64,000 nucleotides of DNA from Lelliottia nimipressuralis. Lineage in GTDB: Bacteria; Pseudomonadota; Gammaproteobacteria; Enterobacterales; Enterobacteriaceae. Location of the stretch: positions 124,001 through 188,000 of the forward strand of contig NZ_SOMG01000012.1 of the NCBI RefSeq assembly GCF_004402045.1. Direction: 5' to 3'. Below the pieces are notes generated by a model that was not told the DNA's origin, ran no database searches, and saw only the letters and a list, made by a program, of their open reading frames with translations. Positions 27,143 to 37,000 of this stretch are shown here, one piece after another; position 1 is the first letter of the stretch, and each line of letters opens with the position of its first letter. The translations under genes were made by a program, and so were the position numbers.

Positions 27143-27829
27143 TCACAGCAGCTGGTCGTGCCAGAGGAACAGTTCCGGGTCGGTTTTCACGCCCAGCTTT
27201 TTCATCGCGGATTTCTTTTGGCCGCTTACCGTTTTGCGGCTACGGCTGAACTTCTCGGAAATTTGCAGCACCGACATACCGGAAAGGAAAAGGCGTAACA
27301 CCTCCAGTTCCCGCGCCGAGAGCTGATCCAGACGGCCAATGCCGTCGATCACATGTTGTTCATCTTCAACGTCACCGGGTGCAGACGGCTCAGAGATAAG
27401 ATAAAACTCCTTCTCCATGCTTTCAGAGAGGCAAATATGGCCCGCCGCCACCCGGCGCACCGCATCGACCACTTCCGAGGCGTCACGGCTTTTACCGATA
27501 TGCCCGCGCACACCGGCCTTCAGCGCCATACGGACAATGGCGGTATTTTCCAGGGTCGATGAGATCAAAATTTTCAGCCAGGGAAAATTGCTCATCAGCT
27601 GCTTAATCATCGGTAATCCGTCGATGTCTTCATCACCGAGTAAATAATCGAGGATCAGCACATCAATACGGTTGGTACGTAAAAAATTAATCAGGTCAAT
27701 GCGGCTGGCAAAGCTGCCCTTCAGTTCGAAATCCGGCTCCTGGCTGAAAATAATCTCCAGCCCCTTGCGCACAATCGGATGATCGTCGAGTAAGGCGATA
27801 TAAATTTTCTTTCCTGAATACTGATTCAT
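27143..27829 (-). CDS. BvgA/EvgA-type (NarL family) response regulator
   Basis: A 228-residue two-component regulator. The ATG at 27829 (MNQYSGKKIYIALLDDHP) is preferred: GAAGAGAG precedes it and the receiver then begins normally, while the longer frame overlaps the upstream gene. The receiver has the acidic pair Asp15-Asp16 (with His17-Pro18), phospho-acceptor Asp61 (LILDYLLGDEDIDG) and the conserved Lys (GHIGKSRDASEV). The C-terminal LuxR-type helix-turn-helix is LSARELEVLRLFLSGMSVLQISEKFSRSRKTVSGQKK. It is the natural partner of the two BvgS-type kinases and the best candidate to bind the recurrent palindromes. The gene starts 50 bases after the TolC-like gene on the same strand, so it is probably the last gene of the secretion operon. 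Confidence 0.92.
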   Translation of the reverse strand: MNQYSGKKIYIALLDDHPIVRKGLEIIFSQEPDFELKGSFASRIDLINFLRTNRIDVLILDYLLGDEDIDGLPMIKQLMSNFPWLKILISSTLENTAIVRMALKAGVRGHIGKSRDASEVVDAVRRVAAGHICLSESMEKEFYLISEPSAPGDVEDEQHVIDGIGRLDQLSARELEVLRLFLSGMSVLQISEKFSRSRKTVSGQKKSAMKKLGVKTDPELFLWHDQLL

Positions 27830-27879
27830 CTGCACTCTCTTCCTGTGCCTGCTGTGTGGTTCATTATAAAAATGGCTGA

Positions 27880-29340
27880 TTACGGCTTTCTCAGCCACTG
27901 CAATAATGTTCCCGCACTGGCATAACTACGAAAAATAGCAGCGTAAGCGTCAAAGCGGTTGGTGGCTTCTGCGACCTGGTTACCGTAATAATCACTTTCT
28001 GCACTCAGCACATCCAGCAGGGTTCGTTTGCCAAGGTGGTACCATTGATCGAAGAAATCATGGCGAATGCGATCGGATTCAAAGGCTAAGTCGTGGTACA
28101 ACTCTGCGCGCTCCAGCATGCTACGGGCATCCTGATCGGCCGCACGCACGCGGTTATCCAGATCGCGTAACTGTTTTTCAATGGTTTCTCTGCTGGCGTC
28201 CGCACGACGCGCGGCAGAGAGTTCAGCGGCTCGCTGAGAACCGCCGCGGAAAATCGGCCAGCTCACGTTCACGCCCGTCTCCCAGGACTGTTCACGCCCC
28301 AGCTCGTCGCGCCCGGTGCTTTTGCCCACGTTCCAGGTCACCGTCGGGAAGGACGCCGAACGCGCGGCATCCGCATCCGCCAGCGCCGACGCGGTCTCTG
28401 CCTGCGCCTGGCGAATCGTCGGATGCGTGTCGATGGCCGTGAGCTGTGTCGTCAGTTCACCTGGCTTCAGGTTCCAGACGGTCGCCGCTGGCAGGGGCAC
28501 TTTTTTGTCCCCCAGCAGGCGGTTAAGGGTAATTTCAGTATCACGCGCACGTGATACGGCGGTATCCAGCGATGATTGCGCCTGGAGCAGCCGCCCGCGG
28601 GCCTGGGTCAGCTCGCTGCGACGGCCCTGATCGACCTTCACGATCCCATCCAGCATCTCAACCAGCTCGTTCATCCGCGCCACATACTTTTGACTCAGAC
28701 GGATAATCTGGCGCTGCTTGCTCAGTTCGATGAGCGCGCTGCTGACCTGCCAGGCGATATCTTCCGCCTGGGCATCAACGTTATTTCTCGCCGCATCATG
28801 CAGGGCTTCACGGCTTTTAATGGTGTTGCTGGTGCGGCCAAAATCGAGCAGGGTGGTCGCCATATTGACGGTGACCGCCGGACGACTGTCGCTGTAGCGA
28901 TGTTCACCGCCACCAAACTGATAACTTTTAGAGCGGGTGCCGACATCAATTTGCGGCCAGCGCTGGCCTTTGGCTTCGTCAACGTTGGCTTCTGCCGCTT
29001 CCGTATTGTAATTTGCGCCGCGCACTTCGGGGCTGATGCTCAGCGCGGTATTCACCGCATCATTAAACAGAGTGCGGATCTCACCTTCACTGGGCGCCCG
29101 GGCCGTTTTATCGCGTTTCGGCGCGGCGACCGCGCGTGTCACAGGTGCCTGCTCCACTAACGGAGCGGCCGGCGCGGGTGGTGTGGAGGCCATCACCATG
29201 CGAGATTTTACCACAGGGTCCACAGGCGCAAAGGCTAATAAGCCGTCACTATTTGCTGCACTTTTAGCCGATGCCAGGCAAGCCGCGGCCGTCAGCAGCG
29301 CCGCCAGACGGCGCTGCATAAAGATTGAATCACTTTTCAT
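27880..29340 (-). CDS. TolC-family outer-membrane protein of the type I secretion system
   Basis: A 486-residue exported protein: N-terminal signal (about residues 8-25), a Pro/Ala-rich segment (about 50-80), then a TolC/LapE fold of two structural repeats. Typical stretches are NTALSISPEVRGANYNTEAA, GQRWPQIDVG, TLLDFGRTSN and, in the second half, SASFPTVTWNVG and WPIFRGGSQRAAELSAARR, ending VLSAESDYYGNQVAEATNRFDA. It forms the outer-membrane channel for adhesin export. It starts one base after the stop of the adaptor gene, which implies co-translation and a dedicated rather than shared TolC. Confidence 0.93.
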   Translation of the reverse strand: MKSDSIFMQRRLAALLTAAACLASAKSAANSDGLLAFAPVDPVVKSRMVMASTPPAPAAPLVEQAPVTRAVAAPKRDKTARAPSEGEIRTLFNDAVNTALSISPEVRGANYNTEAAEANVDEAKGQRWPQIDVGTRSKSYQFGGGEHRYSDSRPAVTVNMATTLLDFGRTSNTIKSREALHDAARNNVDAQAEDIAWQVSSALIELSKQRQIIRLSQKYVARMNELVEMLDGIVKVDQGRRSELTQARGRLLQAQSSLDTAVSRARDTEITLNRLLGDKKVPLPAATVWNLKPGELTTQLTAIDTHPTIRQAQAETASALADADAARSASFPTVTWNVGKSTGRDELGREQSWETGVNVSWPIFRGGSQRAAELSAARRADASRETIEKQLRDLDNRVRAADQDARSMLERAELYHDLAFESDRIRHDFFDQWYHLGKRTLLDVLSAESDYYGNQVAEATNRFDAYAAIFRSYASAGTLLQWLRKP

Positions 29341-29341
29341 A

Positions 29342-30577
29342 TTAACGCTCGCGGAATGCTTCCTTCGCTTTGAAGATAGGTTTCAACAGATAATCAAGAA
29401 TGGTTTTTTCACCGGTGCGGATTTCGACCGTGGCAATCATGCCGGGAATAATCGGCAGGGATTTTCCGCCCGCCGTCAGCGTGCTGCTGTCGGTCAGGAC
29501 CATCACCCGGTAATAGGTATCATCAGGACGACCCGCGGCGGCTTTGGCGTCATCTTTGAGCGTGTCCGGGCTGACCAGCGAAACCTGCCCTTTCAGACCG
29601 CCGTAAATACCGAAATCGTAGGCGGTGATCTTCACCATCGCCGGTAATCCGGCATGCAGGAAGGCGACGTCAGACGGTTTGATTTTCCCTTCCACCAGCA
29701 GCTGGTCTTCCAGCGGCACGATTTCCATAATGTGTTCACCCGGCTGAATAACGCCGCCGATTGTGGTGACGCGCACGTTTTTCACCGTGCCTTTCACCAG
29801 GGCGGTGATGGTGGTCCGGCTCACCACGTCGGCGCGCCCAGTCAGGCTCTCTTCGGCCTGCACCAGATCCAGCTCCTGGCGAATCAGTTCGGCGTTGGCA
29901 TCCGCCTGGTAGCGGTTACGACGCTCGACAATTTGCGATTGCAGGTCATTCGCCTGACGACGCATACGCAGCAGTTCTACTTCAGAGAGCAGGCCGCGCG
30001 CGGCCAGCGGCTCTGACATGGCAATTTCGTTCTGCGCCAGGCGGTAGCTTTTCTCGAGCGAAGCCACGCCCTCTTCCAGCGCCTGCTTACGGCTGTTGTA
30101 GGCGCGGGTTTCCAGGTCCACTTCGGAAGGATACTGTTTCACGCGGTCGCTAAAGGTCAGCGGCAGGCCGTAGGCTTCAGCACGCAGACGGTTGACGGTC
30201 GCTTCCAGCGCCACCACTTTACGCAGCGTCTCCTGATAGCTGGACTGGGCGCGGGTCGGGTCGATTTTCAGCAGCACCTGCCCCGGCTCAACGATGTCGC
30301 CCTCACGGACGTTCAGCTCTTCGAGAATGCCGCCTTCCAGGCTCTGGATAATTTGCTCACGGCTTTTCGAGACGATTTTCGCGTCGCCTTTGGTGACCTC
30401 TTCCACTTTGGCGAAATGCGCCCAGGTTAAAAACCCGGCGAACACCAGCAGGATCAGCCATAACACCAAGCGTGACTTTGGCGTGGTCTGGGAGAAGAGC
30501 GCCTCCTGAATATCGCTCATCCAGGCGGCATCGCGTGCGGATAATGCCTTGTTATTGTTACGCTTTAAGAATTTCAT
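29342..30577 (-). CDS. HlyD-family membrane-fusion protein of the type I secretion system
   Basis: A 411-residue periplasmic adaptor. A short cytoplasmic N-terminus is followed by one transmembrane segment (about 38-57, LVLWLILLVFAGFLTW), a lipoyl half-motif (EGGILEELNVREGDIVEPGQVLLKID, about 95-120), a coiled-coil hairpin (about 130-255) and the second lipoyl half (VKGTVKNVRVTTIGGVIQPGE). The C-terminal beta-domain has the family end IIPGMIATVEIRTGEKTILDYLLKP. It links the ABC ATPase to the outer-membrane channel. Its start overlaps the ATPase stop by four bases (ATGA, 30574-30577). Confidence 0.95.
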   Translation of the reverse strand: MKFLKRNNNKALSARDAAWMSDIQEALFSQTTPKSRLVLWLILLVFAGFLTWAHFAKVEEVTKGDAKIVSKSREQIIQSLEGGILEELNVREGDIVEPGQVLLKIDPTRAQSSYQETLRKVVALEATVNRLRAEAYGLPLTFSDRVKQYPSEVDLETRAYNSRKQALEEGVASLEKSYRLAQNEIAMSEPLAARGLLSEVELLRMRRQANDLQSQIVERRNRYQADANAELIRQELDLVQAEESLTGRADVVSRTTITALVKGTVKNVRVTTIGGVIQPGEHIMEIVPLEDQLLVEGKIKPSDVAFLHAGLPAMVKITAYDFGIYGGLKGQVSLVSPDTLKDDAKAAAGRPDDTYYRVMVLTDSSTLTAGGKSLPIIPGMIATVEIRTGEKTILDYLLKPIFKAKEAFRER

Positions 30578-32820
30578 GCGCTGGCCTCCACGGGCTGTTT
30601 TCCAGTAGCGGCTTTTGCAGGGGCACTGTCGTTTGCCGGTGCGCCGTTCAGTGCGGCAAGCACCTGCTGTTTAGGACCATCAGCCACAATTTTGCCGTCA
30701 TCAATAATCACCATGCGATCCACCAGCGCCAGCAGCGACGGGCGATGGGTGACCACCACCAGCGTGTGCCCGGCGGTCGCGACTTTCAGGTGTTGTAAGA
30801 ACAGGGCTTCCGTCTGGGAATCCATCGCGCTGGTCGGTTCGTCCAGCAGCAGCAGATTCGGTCGCGCCAGCAGCGTACGGGCCAGTGACACCAGCTGACG
30901 CTGTCCACCGGAGAGGCTGTTCCCCTGCTCGCCCACCGGCATGTGGATCCCGCGTGGATGACGCGCGGCAATCTGATCCAGCCCGGTCAGACGCAGCACG
31001 TGCAGGAATTCATCGGAGGAGGCGTTCTGGCGGCCAATCATGATGTTTTCACGCAGGGTGCCGTAAAACAGACGCGCTTCCTGGCCGACAAAGCCCACGT
31101 TGTTACGCCAGTCGGACGGCTCAATCTGGTTCACATCCAGCCCGCTGCTGAATATTTGTCCTTTCACCGGGGTATAGAGGCGCGCAATGATGCGCAGCAG
31201 GGTCGATTTGCCGCTGCCGATTTTGCCGACAATCGCCACGCGCTCACCCGGTTTGATCGTCAGGTTGACGCCTTTGAGGATCTCCGGGTTAGGCTGCATC
31301 GGCGGTGCCGGGTAGGAGAAGGTCACACCTTTCAACTCAATATCGCCATTCAGCTCAGGCTGTTTGATGTAATCAATGTCGCTGCTGCGATCGGTCGGGT
31401 GCGCCATCAGTCTGTTCAGCGAGCCCAGCGCGGCTTTCGCCTGCTGATAACGCACGGCCAGACCAATCACCTGGCTTAATGGCGCGGTCACGCGACCGGC
31501 CAGCATCACGGTACCGATCAGCGCACCCTGAGTCAGGTTACCGGCATCGATCAGGTATACGCCGGTGACAATCAGCATCACTGTCTGCAACTGTTGCAGG
31601 AAACTCACCGAGTTCATCGCCAGCGCCGAGTAATGTTTTGACGCCGCCGCGCTGGAAGATTGCATGGCGCTGAATTTCTGCCAGCGGCTCTGCATCCAGG
31701 ATTCGCCGCCAACCGATTTCAGGGTTTCCATACCTTCAATGGATTCAATCAGTACGCCCTGCTTTAACGAGGCTTCCTGCAGGCTGGCTTTCATCACCTT
31801 CGCCAGCGGCCACTGGATCAGCAGGCTGACAATCAGGATCATCGGCAACATCAGCATTGGAATAATGGCCAGCGAACCGCCGATGGCAAAAATAATGCCG
31901 ATAAACAGCAGCACGAACGGCAGATCGGCAATGGTCGCCAGGGTGGCGGAAGAGACGAAGTCACGCACGGATTCAAACTCGCGCAACTGGTTGGCAAACG
32001 AGCCGGACGAGGCCGGTTTATGCTCCATTTTTACCGCCAGCGACTGACGGAACAGGACGCTACCGACAATCAAATCCGCTTTCTTTCCGGCGGTATCAAG
32101 CAGATGCGCACGCACTGTACGGGTGATGGCCTCAAAGACCATCGCCACCAGCACGCCAATCGCCAGCGACCAGAGCGTGGTAAACGCCTGGTTAGGGATA
32201 ACGCGGTCATACACGTTCATGGTAAAGAATACCGTGGCCAGCGCGAGCACGTTTACCAGCACCGACGCCAGCGCCGCACTGCGGTAGTAGCTGCGATAGC
32301 GCCACAGGGTACTGAACAGCCAGTGACCTTTTGGTTGCGGCGGCGCGATATCGCTGACCCGGCTGTCAATGCGCGCCGTCGGTTTCGCCGCAATGGCATA
32401 GCCGACATACAGCTCGCTAAGCGCCTCATGGTTCAGCTCAACCGGCTCATCGCCCACTTCCGGCATGATCAGGGAGTAGAACAGATCCCATTTATCCTCA
32501 GCATTTTTACGACGCTCGCGCGCAAGCAGCACCATGCCGCCCGCACCTTTGCGCAGCAGAATCATGGGGAAAACCTGCTCGGGCAGTTCAGCGCTGTTAC
32601 GCTTGATGAGCCCCCCGGTGATACCGGCGTTTTTGAGCGCATCAAGCGCTAAAGAGGGTGTGAGAGTTTGTTCGACAGGCAGACCAGCCAGCAAGACATC
32701 GTCGCTCTTACCCAGACCATAATGCTCAGACAGCCAGGCAATGCTTCTGAGCAGAGAGTCGTCATTAAGTCGGGTATCACGGGCGATGGTGTGCAGCTGT
32801 TCCTCCTGGGTATTGGCCAT
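30574..32820 (-). CDS. Type I secretion ABC transporter (LapB/HlyB type)
   Basis: A 748-residue inner-membrane permease-ATPase starting at the ATG at 32820 (MANTQEEQL); the ATG four codons upstream is an alternative. The N-terminal ~140 residues form a C39-like domain without a catalytic Cys, as in exporters that do not cleave their substrate. Six-helix membrane domain about 160-450. The nucleotide-binding domain has Walker A GKIGSGKST (about 532-540), signature LSGGQRQ, Walker B LLLLDEPTSAMD and the H-loop VVTHRPS. It powers export of unprocessed large substrates with C-terminal signals, that is the two adhesins and possibly the 96-residue protein. First gene of a tight ATPase-adaptor-channel-(regulator) operon. 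Confidence 0.96.
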   Translation of the reverse strand: MANTQEEQLHTIARDTRLNDDSLLRSIAWLSEHYGLGKSDDVLLAGLPVEQTLTPSLALDALKNAGITGGLIKRNSAELPEQVFPMILLRKGAGGMVLLARERRKNAEDKWDLFYSLIMPEVGDEPVELNHEALSELYVGYAIAAKPTARIDSRVSDIAPPQPKGHWLFSTLWRYRSYYRSAALASVLVNVLALATVFFTMNVYDRVIPNQAFTTLWSLAIGVLVAMVFEAITRTVRAHLLDTAGKKADLIVGSVLFRQSLAVKMEHKPASSGSFANQLREFESVRDFVSSATLATIADLPFVLLFIGIIFAIGGSLAIIPMLMLPMILIVSLLIQWPLAKVMKASLQEASLKQGVLIESIEGMETLKSVGGESWMQSRWQKFSAMQSSSAAASKHYSALAMNSVSFLQQLQTVMLIVTGVYLIDAGNLTQGALIGTVMLAGRVTAPLSQVIGLAVRYQQAKAALGSLNRLMAHPTDRSSDIDYIKQPELNGDIELKGVTFSYPAPPMQPNPEILKGVNLTIKPGERVAIVGKIGSGKSTLLRIIARLYTPVKGQIFSSGLDVNQIEPSDWRNNVGFVGQEARLFYGTLRENIMIGRQNASSDEFLHVLRLTGLDQIAARHPRGIHMPVGEQGNSLSGGQRQLVSLARTLLARPNLLLLDEPTSAMDSQTEALFLQHLKVATAGHTLVVVTHRPSLLALVDRMVIIDDGKIVADGPKQQVLAALNGAPANDSAPAKAATGKQPVEASA

Positions 32821-32937
32821 TGAGGATTCCATATTTCGCGTGTTCCTGGTTGTTAAAAGTCAGTTAAATCAAAAAGATAAATTAACTTTCTGAGATGAAT
32901 TAGGAATATTCTGTCACGCGGAATGGTCTTGCCTTAA

Positions 32938-32951
32938 TGAGACCTGTCTCA
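32938..32951. promoter_or_regulatory. Putative regulator site TGAGACCTGTCTCA upstream of the secretion operon
   Basis: A dyad with 6-base arms (TGAGAC/GTCTCA) and central CT, a variant of the island palindrome, 118 bases before the ATPase start. A half-site GGTCTTG lies next to it at 32925-32931. Confidence 0.55.
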
Positions 32952-32999
32952 ATGGAACTGCTTATTTTTTGTCACGAAAAAGGAATGAGTGGGGGTTTT

Positions 33000-33097
33000 G
33001 CCCGGCGGCGCCGCGCTTGCACGGGCCTACAATGAATGTCGTAATAGATTGATAATATTGGTGATTGTAGGCCGGGTAAGCGCAAGCGCCACCCGGC
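33000..33097. repeat. REP/BIME element downstream of the OmpA-like gene
   Basis: Inverted units GCCCGGCGGCGCC...ACGGGCCTAC (33000-33030) and GTAGGCCGGGTAAGC...CCACCCGGC (33067-33097) separated by 36 AT-rich bases. It separates the adhesin transcription unit from the secretion operon and probably ends the former. Confidence 0.9.
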
Positions 33098-33118
33098 AAG
33101 AGTCGCTGAAAGGTAACA

Positions 33119-34024
33119 CTATTTTTGTGCTTGTGCCGACACGTCCTGGTCGCCGCTCACGCGCACCACAACACGACGGTTCGGCGCATTGCAGGCAATC
33201 AGGGCTTTTTTACTGGATGCCGCGCAGTCGTTCACCACGGGCTCACTGCTGCCCACGCTGGAGGCACTCATCAGGCGAGCCGGAAGACCGTTTTCAGCCA
33301 GCATGGTGCGGACAGTCTGCGCACGCTTCAGACCAAGGGCATAGTTGCTGCGATCGCTGCCAATGGCGTCCGTGTGGCCGATCACCTGGATCTGCTTGAG
33401 TTCAACGTTTTCACGTTTGATCGTCGTCACCAGATCTTTCACCGCCTGATGGCCCTGGGCAGAAACGCCTTTCTCGCTGGACTGACCGAAGCGGAACATC
33501 ACATCACCCGAGAGGGTGTAATCTTTGTACTGCGGCGCAAGGTTCTTACAGGCCTCTACGCTTGAGGCACGGGACAGCACGTGAGTCTGCTCACGCAGGC
33601 CAGCGAGATCCTTTTCCGCCTGCTCGCGGGTACGGGCTTCCGGCACCGCGTTCAGCGTGTGGCTGACGCGTACGAAGTAGGTCTGACCGCCGCTCATCTC
33701 GACGTTGTAGCCCTGCTCTTTGCCGCGATATTCCGGCGCATCGTTCTGATAGGCGCCCAGATTGTGCTTACCCGGTGCCAGACAGAAGGTCGTAAAACCG
33801 CCCGGCAGCAGCGCGTCGTGGAACTCGTTATCGACATAGATATGCGCCGCGCCGCCTGTGGTGTTGCTGGCGTCACGGTAGTAAACCACCTGCGTCTGCG
33901 TCTGGCCGACGGGGGCGACAGGCTGATACGTCTTACCAAAATTCTCCGCCGCCAGCGCCGGGTGAATAACAAATGCGGAGGTGGTAAACAGCGCCGCGAA
34001 TAAAGAGGTCTTGAAAAAAGTCAT
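33119..34024 (-). CDS. OmpA-family peptidoglycan-binding protein of the adhesin locus
   Basis: A 301-residue exported protein with a signal peptide to about residue 25 (PALA-A). The N-terminal half (about 30-160) is a beta-rich domain with VYYRDASNTTGGAAHIYVDNEF and the C-P-G type turn LAPGKHNLGAY. The C-terminal OmpA domain (about 170-290) has VMFRFGQSSEKG, VIGHTDAIGSDRSNY and NRRVVVRVSG, the residues that bind diaminopimelate in peptidoglycan. Similar OmpA-like genes accompany T1SS/Bap adhesin loci in other gammaproteobacteria, where they may brace the exporter or adhesin against the cell wall. It follows adhesin B by 46 bases with a GGAGG ribosome binding site. Confidence 0.88.
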   Translation of the reverse strand: MTFFKTSLFAALFTTSAFVIHPALAAENFGKTYQPVAPVGQTQTQVVYYRDASNTTGGAAHIYVDNEFHDALLPGGFTTFCLAPGKHNLGAYQNDAPEYRGKEQGYNVEMSGGQTYFVRVSHTLNAVPEARTREQAEKDLAGLREQTHVLSRASSVEACKNLAPQYKDYTLSGDVMFRFGQSSEKGVSAQGHQAVKDLVTTIKRENVELKQIQVIGHTDAIGSDRSNYALGLKRAQTVRTMLAENGLPARLMSASSVGSSEPVVNDCAASSKKALIACNAPNRRVVVRVSGDQDVSAQAQK

Positions 34025-34036
34025 AAATCCTCCATG

Positions 34037-34056
34037 GGCCTCCCCGAAAGGAGGCC
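34037..34056 (-). terminator. Intercistronic hairpin between adhesin B and OmpA-like gene
   Basis: Stem GGCCTCC (34037-34043) and GGAGGCC (34050-34056) with a six-base loop. There is no T-tract, so partial attenuation or mRNA stabilisation is more probable than full termination. Confidence 0.5.
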
Positions 34057-34070
34057 TGGAAAAGTTTAAG

Positions 34071-37000
34071 TTAGTGATTATTCACGTTGACGGTGACGCC
34101 GTTCTGCACCAGCAGTTCCACGTCCAGATTTTCCATCTGGTACACCTGGTACTCGACGCCAGACACCTTGACGTTACCTGCGTTAGTCCAGTTACCCGGA
34201 TCGCTGTTGTCAGGCAGCAGGTCGTTCAGGTTCAGCACATCGCCTTTATTCCCCTGCACCATCAGCTGTTTATTGCCGTCGGCGATAAACATGTCTTTCT
34301 CAGCGTGGGTCAGCACGTCGTTCACGTTGATATTCAGCACATCCGCTTTGCCGTTGTTCATATCAATCGTTGAAACCTGCTGATCTTTGCCGACCAGCTT
34401 GCTCAGATCGATGCTGTCCTTCGCGTCGCCCGCTAACGTCAGCGTATGATTGACGGCATCATATCCTTCGGTTGCCTGGCCAACGTGCTCAACGCCTTTC
34501 TGCTCTGTCGATGCATCCTGCTTAGACGCGTTATCGTCTTCGTTCTGAGCCACAACAGGCGCTTTTGCCGGTTTGTTTTCCTCGCTGGTCACACGCTGTT
34601 CTTCATGAACAGGCTGGGTGTTTTCCTCAACGCTGAAGGAACGCATACTGCGGCTATTGCGCAGCAGCATGCCATCAACAGTGATCGGTACCCCGTTGTA
34701 TGTGTGAATGCTGGTATCCGCGACATCTACAACGGTAAACACTGCCGCAAAGCCGTTGCCGTTCCCTGGAGCAGACAATCCGATAGCACGCCACTGCGCC
34801 AGCGTTAAGGTAACGGTCCAGGTACCATCATCCAGCACCCGCCCGGTTGTACCTGCCAGCGTAGGCGTCAAACCGCCTCTCAGGCTGACAGTATGGCCCG
34901 GAATCCCTCCCACACCTTTAACCGTAATCACTTCACCGACGACATCAAAGTACCCACCACCGCTGACGCTGGTGATCAGGAAGTTTTCAGGCGACCAGGT
35001 TTCCACGGTCACATAACGCTGGGCACCTAACGCACTGCTGTTGCCTGCGGTATCAATCTGCTTGGCACGGAAATACCAGGTGCCATCAGGCAACGCCGTT
35101 GGAATTTCCAGACTCCAGGTACCATCTGCTTTGGCCGTGGTGGTGTAGATAATGTTCTTACCGCTTGTCCATCCAGACCCAGTCGTTGGACCCGCCAGCC
35201 AGATCTCGATCTTCGCACCCGCTTCCGCGCCGTTACCGGTGATGGTCGGACGGTTGTCGTTGGTCTTCTCTGCGTCAACCAGGTTACCGACCTTGCCGCC
35301 CGCAACGTTATCGACGACTGCTGTAATGACAGGTGCAGCCGCGACCGTATCAACCACAACATAGTGCTGGTTACCCAGAGCGCTCTTGTTGCCCGCCTGG
35401 TCAGTCTGATTGGCACGGAAGTACCAGGTGCCATCCTGCAATGCCTTCGGAATTTCCAGGCTCCAGGTACCGTCCGCTTTGGCGGTGGTGGTATACACGA
35501 GGTTGTTATTACTCCACCCCTGATTACCCAGCGCCAGCACGATTTCGATCTTCGCGCCCGCTTCCGCACCGTTACCGGTGATGGTCGGACGGTTGTCGTT
35601 GGTACGCTCCCCGTCAACCAGGTTACCGACTTTACCGCCCGCCACGTTATCAGTAATAACCGTTACGTTCGGTGCGGCCACCACGGTATCCACGGTAATC
35701 GCGAAGTTGGTGGAGTTCACCGAACGGTTCCCGGCTTTATCAACAGAGTAAGCCTGGAAGTTATACGTCTGGTTATAGTTGGTCGTCAGCGGGAAAGACC
35801 ATTGTCCATTCGCACCCGCAGTGGTTGAACCATGAACCCCACCGTTTGCCGGGTTGATGATATACACCACGCTGCCCGCTTCCGCCGTGCCGCGTAAATC
35901 CAGCGTTCTGTCGTTGGTTACGCCACCGTTACCCACCAGACCGTTATACACGCCCCCCTGAACATCATCCCAGGAGCCAGTAATCACTGGCGCGTTATTG
36001 ACCGTATCAACCGTAATTGCAAACTTCGCAGAATCTGCCGAACGGTTGCCAGCCGGATCGACAGAGTACGCATGGAAGTTGTATTGCTGGTTGTAGTTAG
36101 TCGCGATCGGGAGCTTCCAGCTACCATTTGCATCCGCCTTCACGGAACCCGCAACAGTGCCATAGTTATCGATGACGATGTACACCACGCTACCCGGCTC
36201 AGCGGTACCACGCAGTTCTGGTGTCTTGTCGTTCGTCACGCCACCATTCGCCACCAGGCCGTTATACACGCCACCCGCAACATCGTCATACGCACCGGTA
36301 ATCACTGGTGCGGCATTGACCGTATCCACATTCAGTGAATAGGTCGCCGATTTACCGGAAACGTTGCCCAAATCGTCTTTGGCAATGGTGTAGAACATAT
36401 GTGGGCGACCCGCAGCAGTATCCGCGACCGAACGCGACCAGCTCCAGTTACCCTTAGCATCAGCTTTTACTGTATCCAGCACGCCGTCGTTATAGGCGTT
36501 GTAGATATAGATAATGCTGTTCGCTTCCGCCGTACCGCGCAGTTCCATACTGCCGTCATTGCTCAGCCCACCGTTCGGTACCAGTCCGTTGTAGATGCCG
36601 CCTTCCACGTTATCGTACGCGCCCAGAATGACCGGCGTGGCCGCTTTCGTGTCGACTTCCAGACCGTAATGGTTGGATTCACCCGACAGGTTTCCCGCCT
36701 GATCCTGCGCCTTCACAAAGAAGTTGTGCTGCGTATCAGACAGGGTTGGTGAGGTCCATTTCCAGTCGCCATTTGCATCGGCATATACCGAACCAACCGG
36801 CACATTGCTACCCGGAACGTAAATTTTCACCAGACTGTCTTTCTCAGCGGTACCACGCAGCTCTGGCGTGGTGTCGCGTGAGCGGCTGCCGTCAGCGATC
36901 AGCGTGTTCGCATCGTCATACATGCCTGTAATAGCCGGCGCGTTTGGTGCTTCGGTATCAATAGTCAGATTCCACGCTGCCGTTGGCGCGCTCTTCACGC

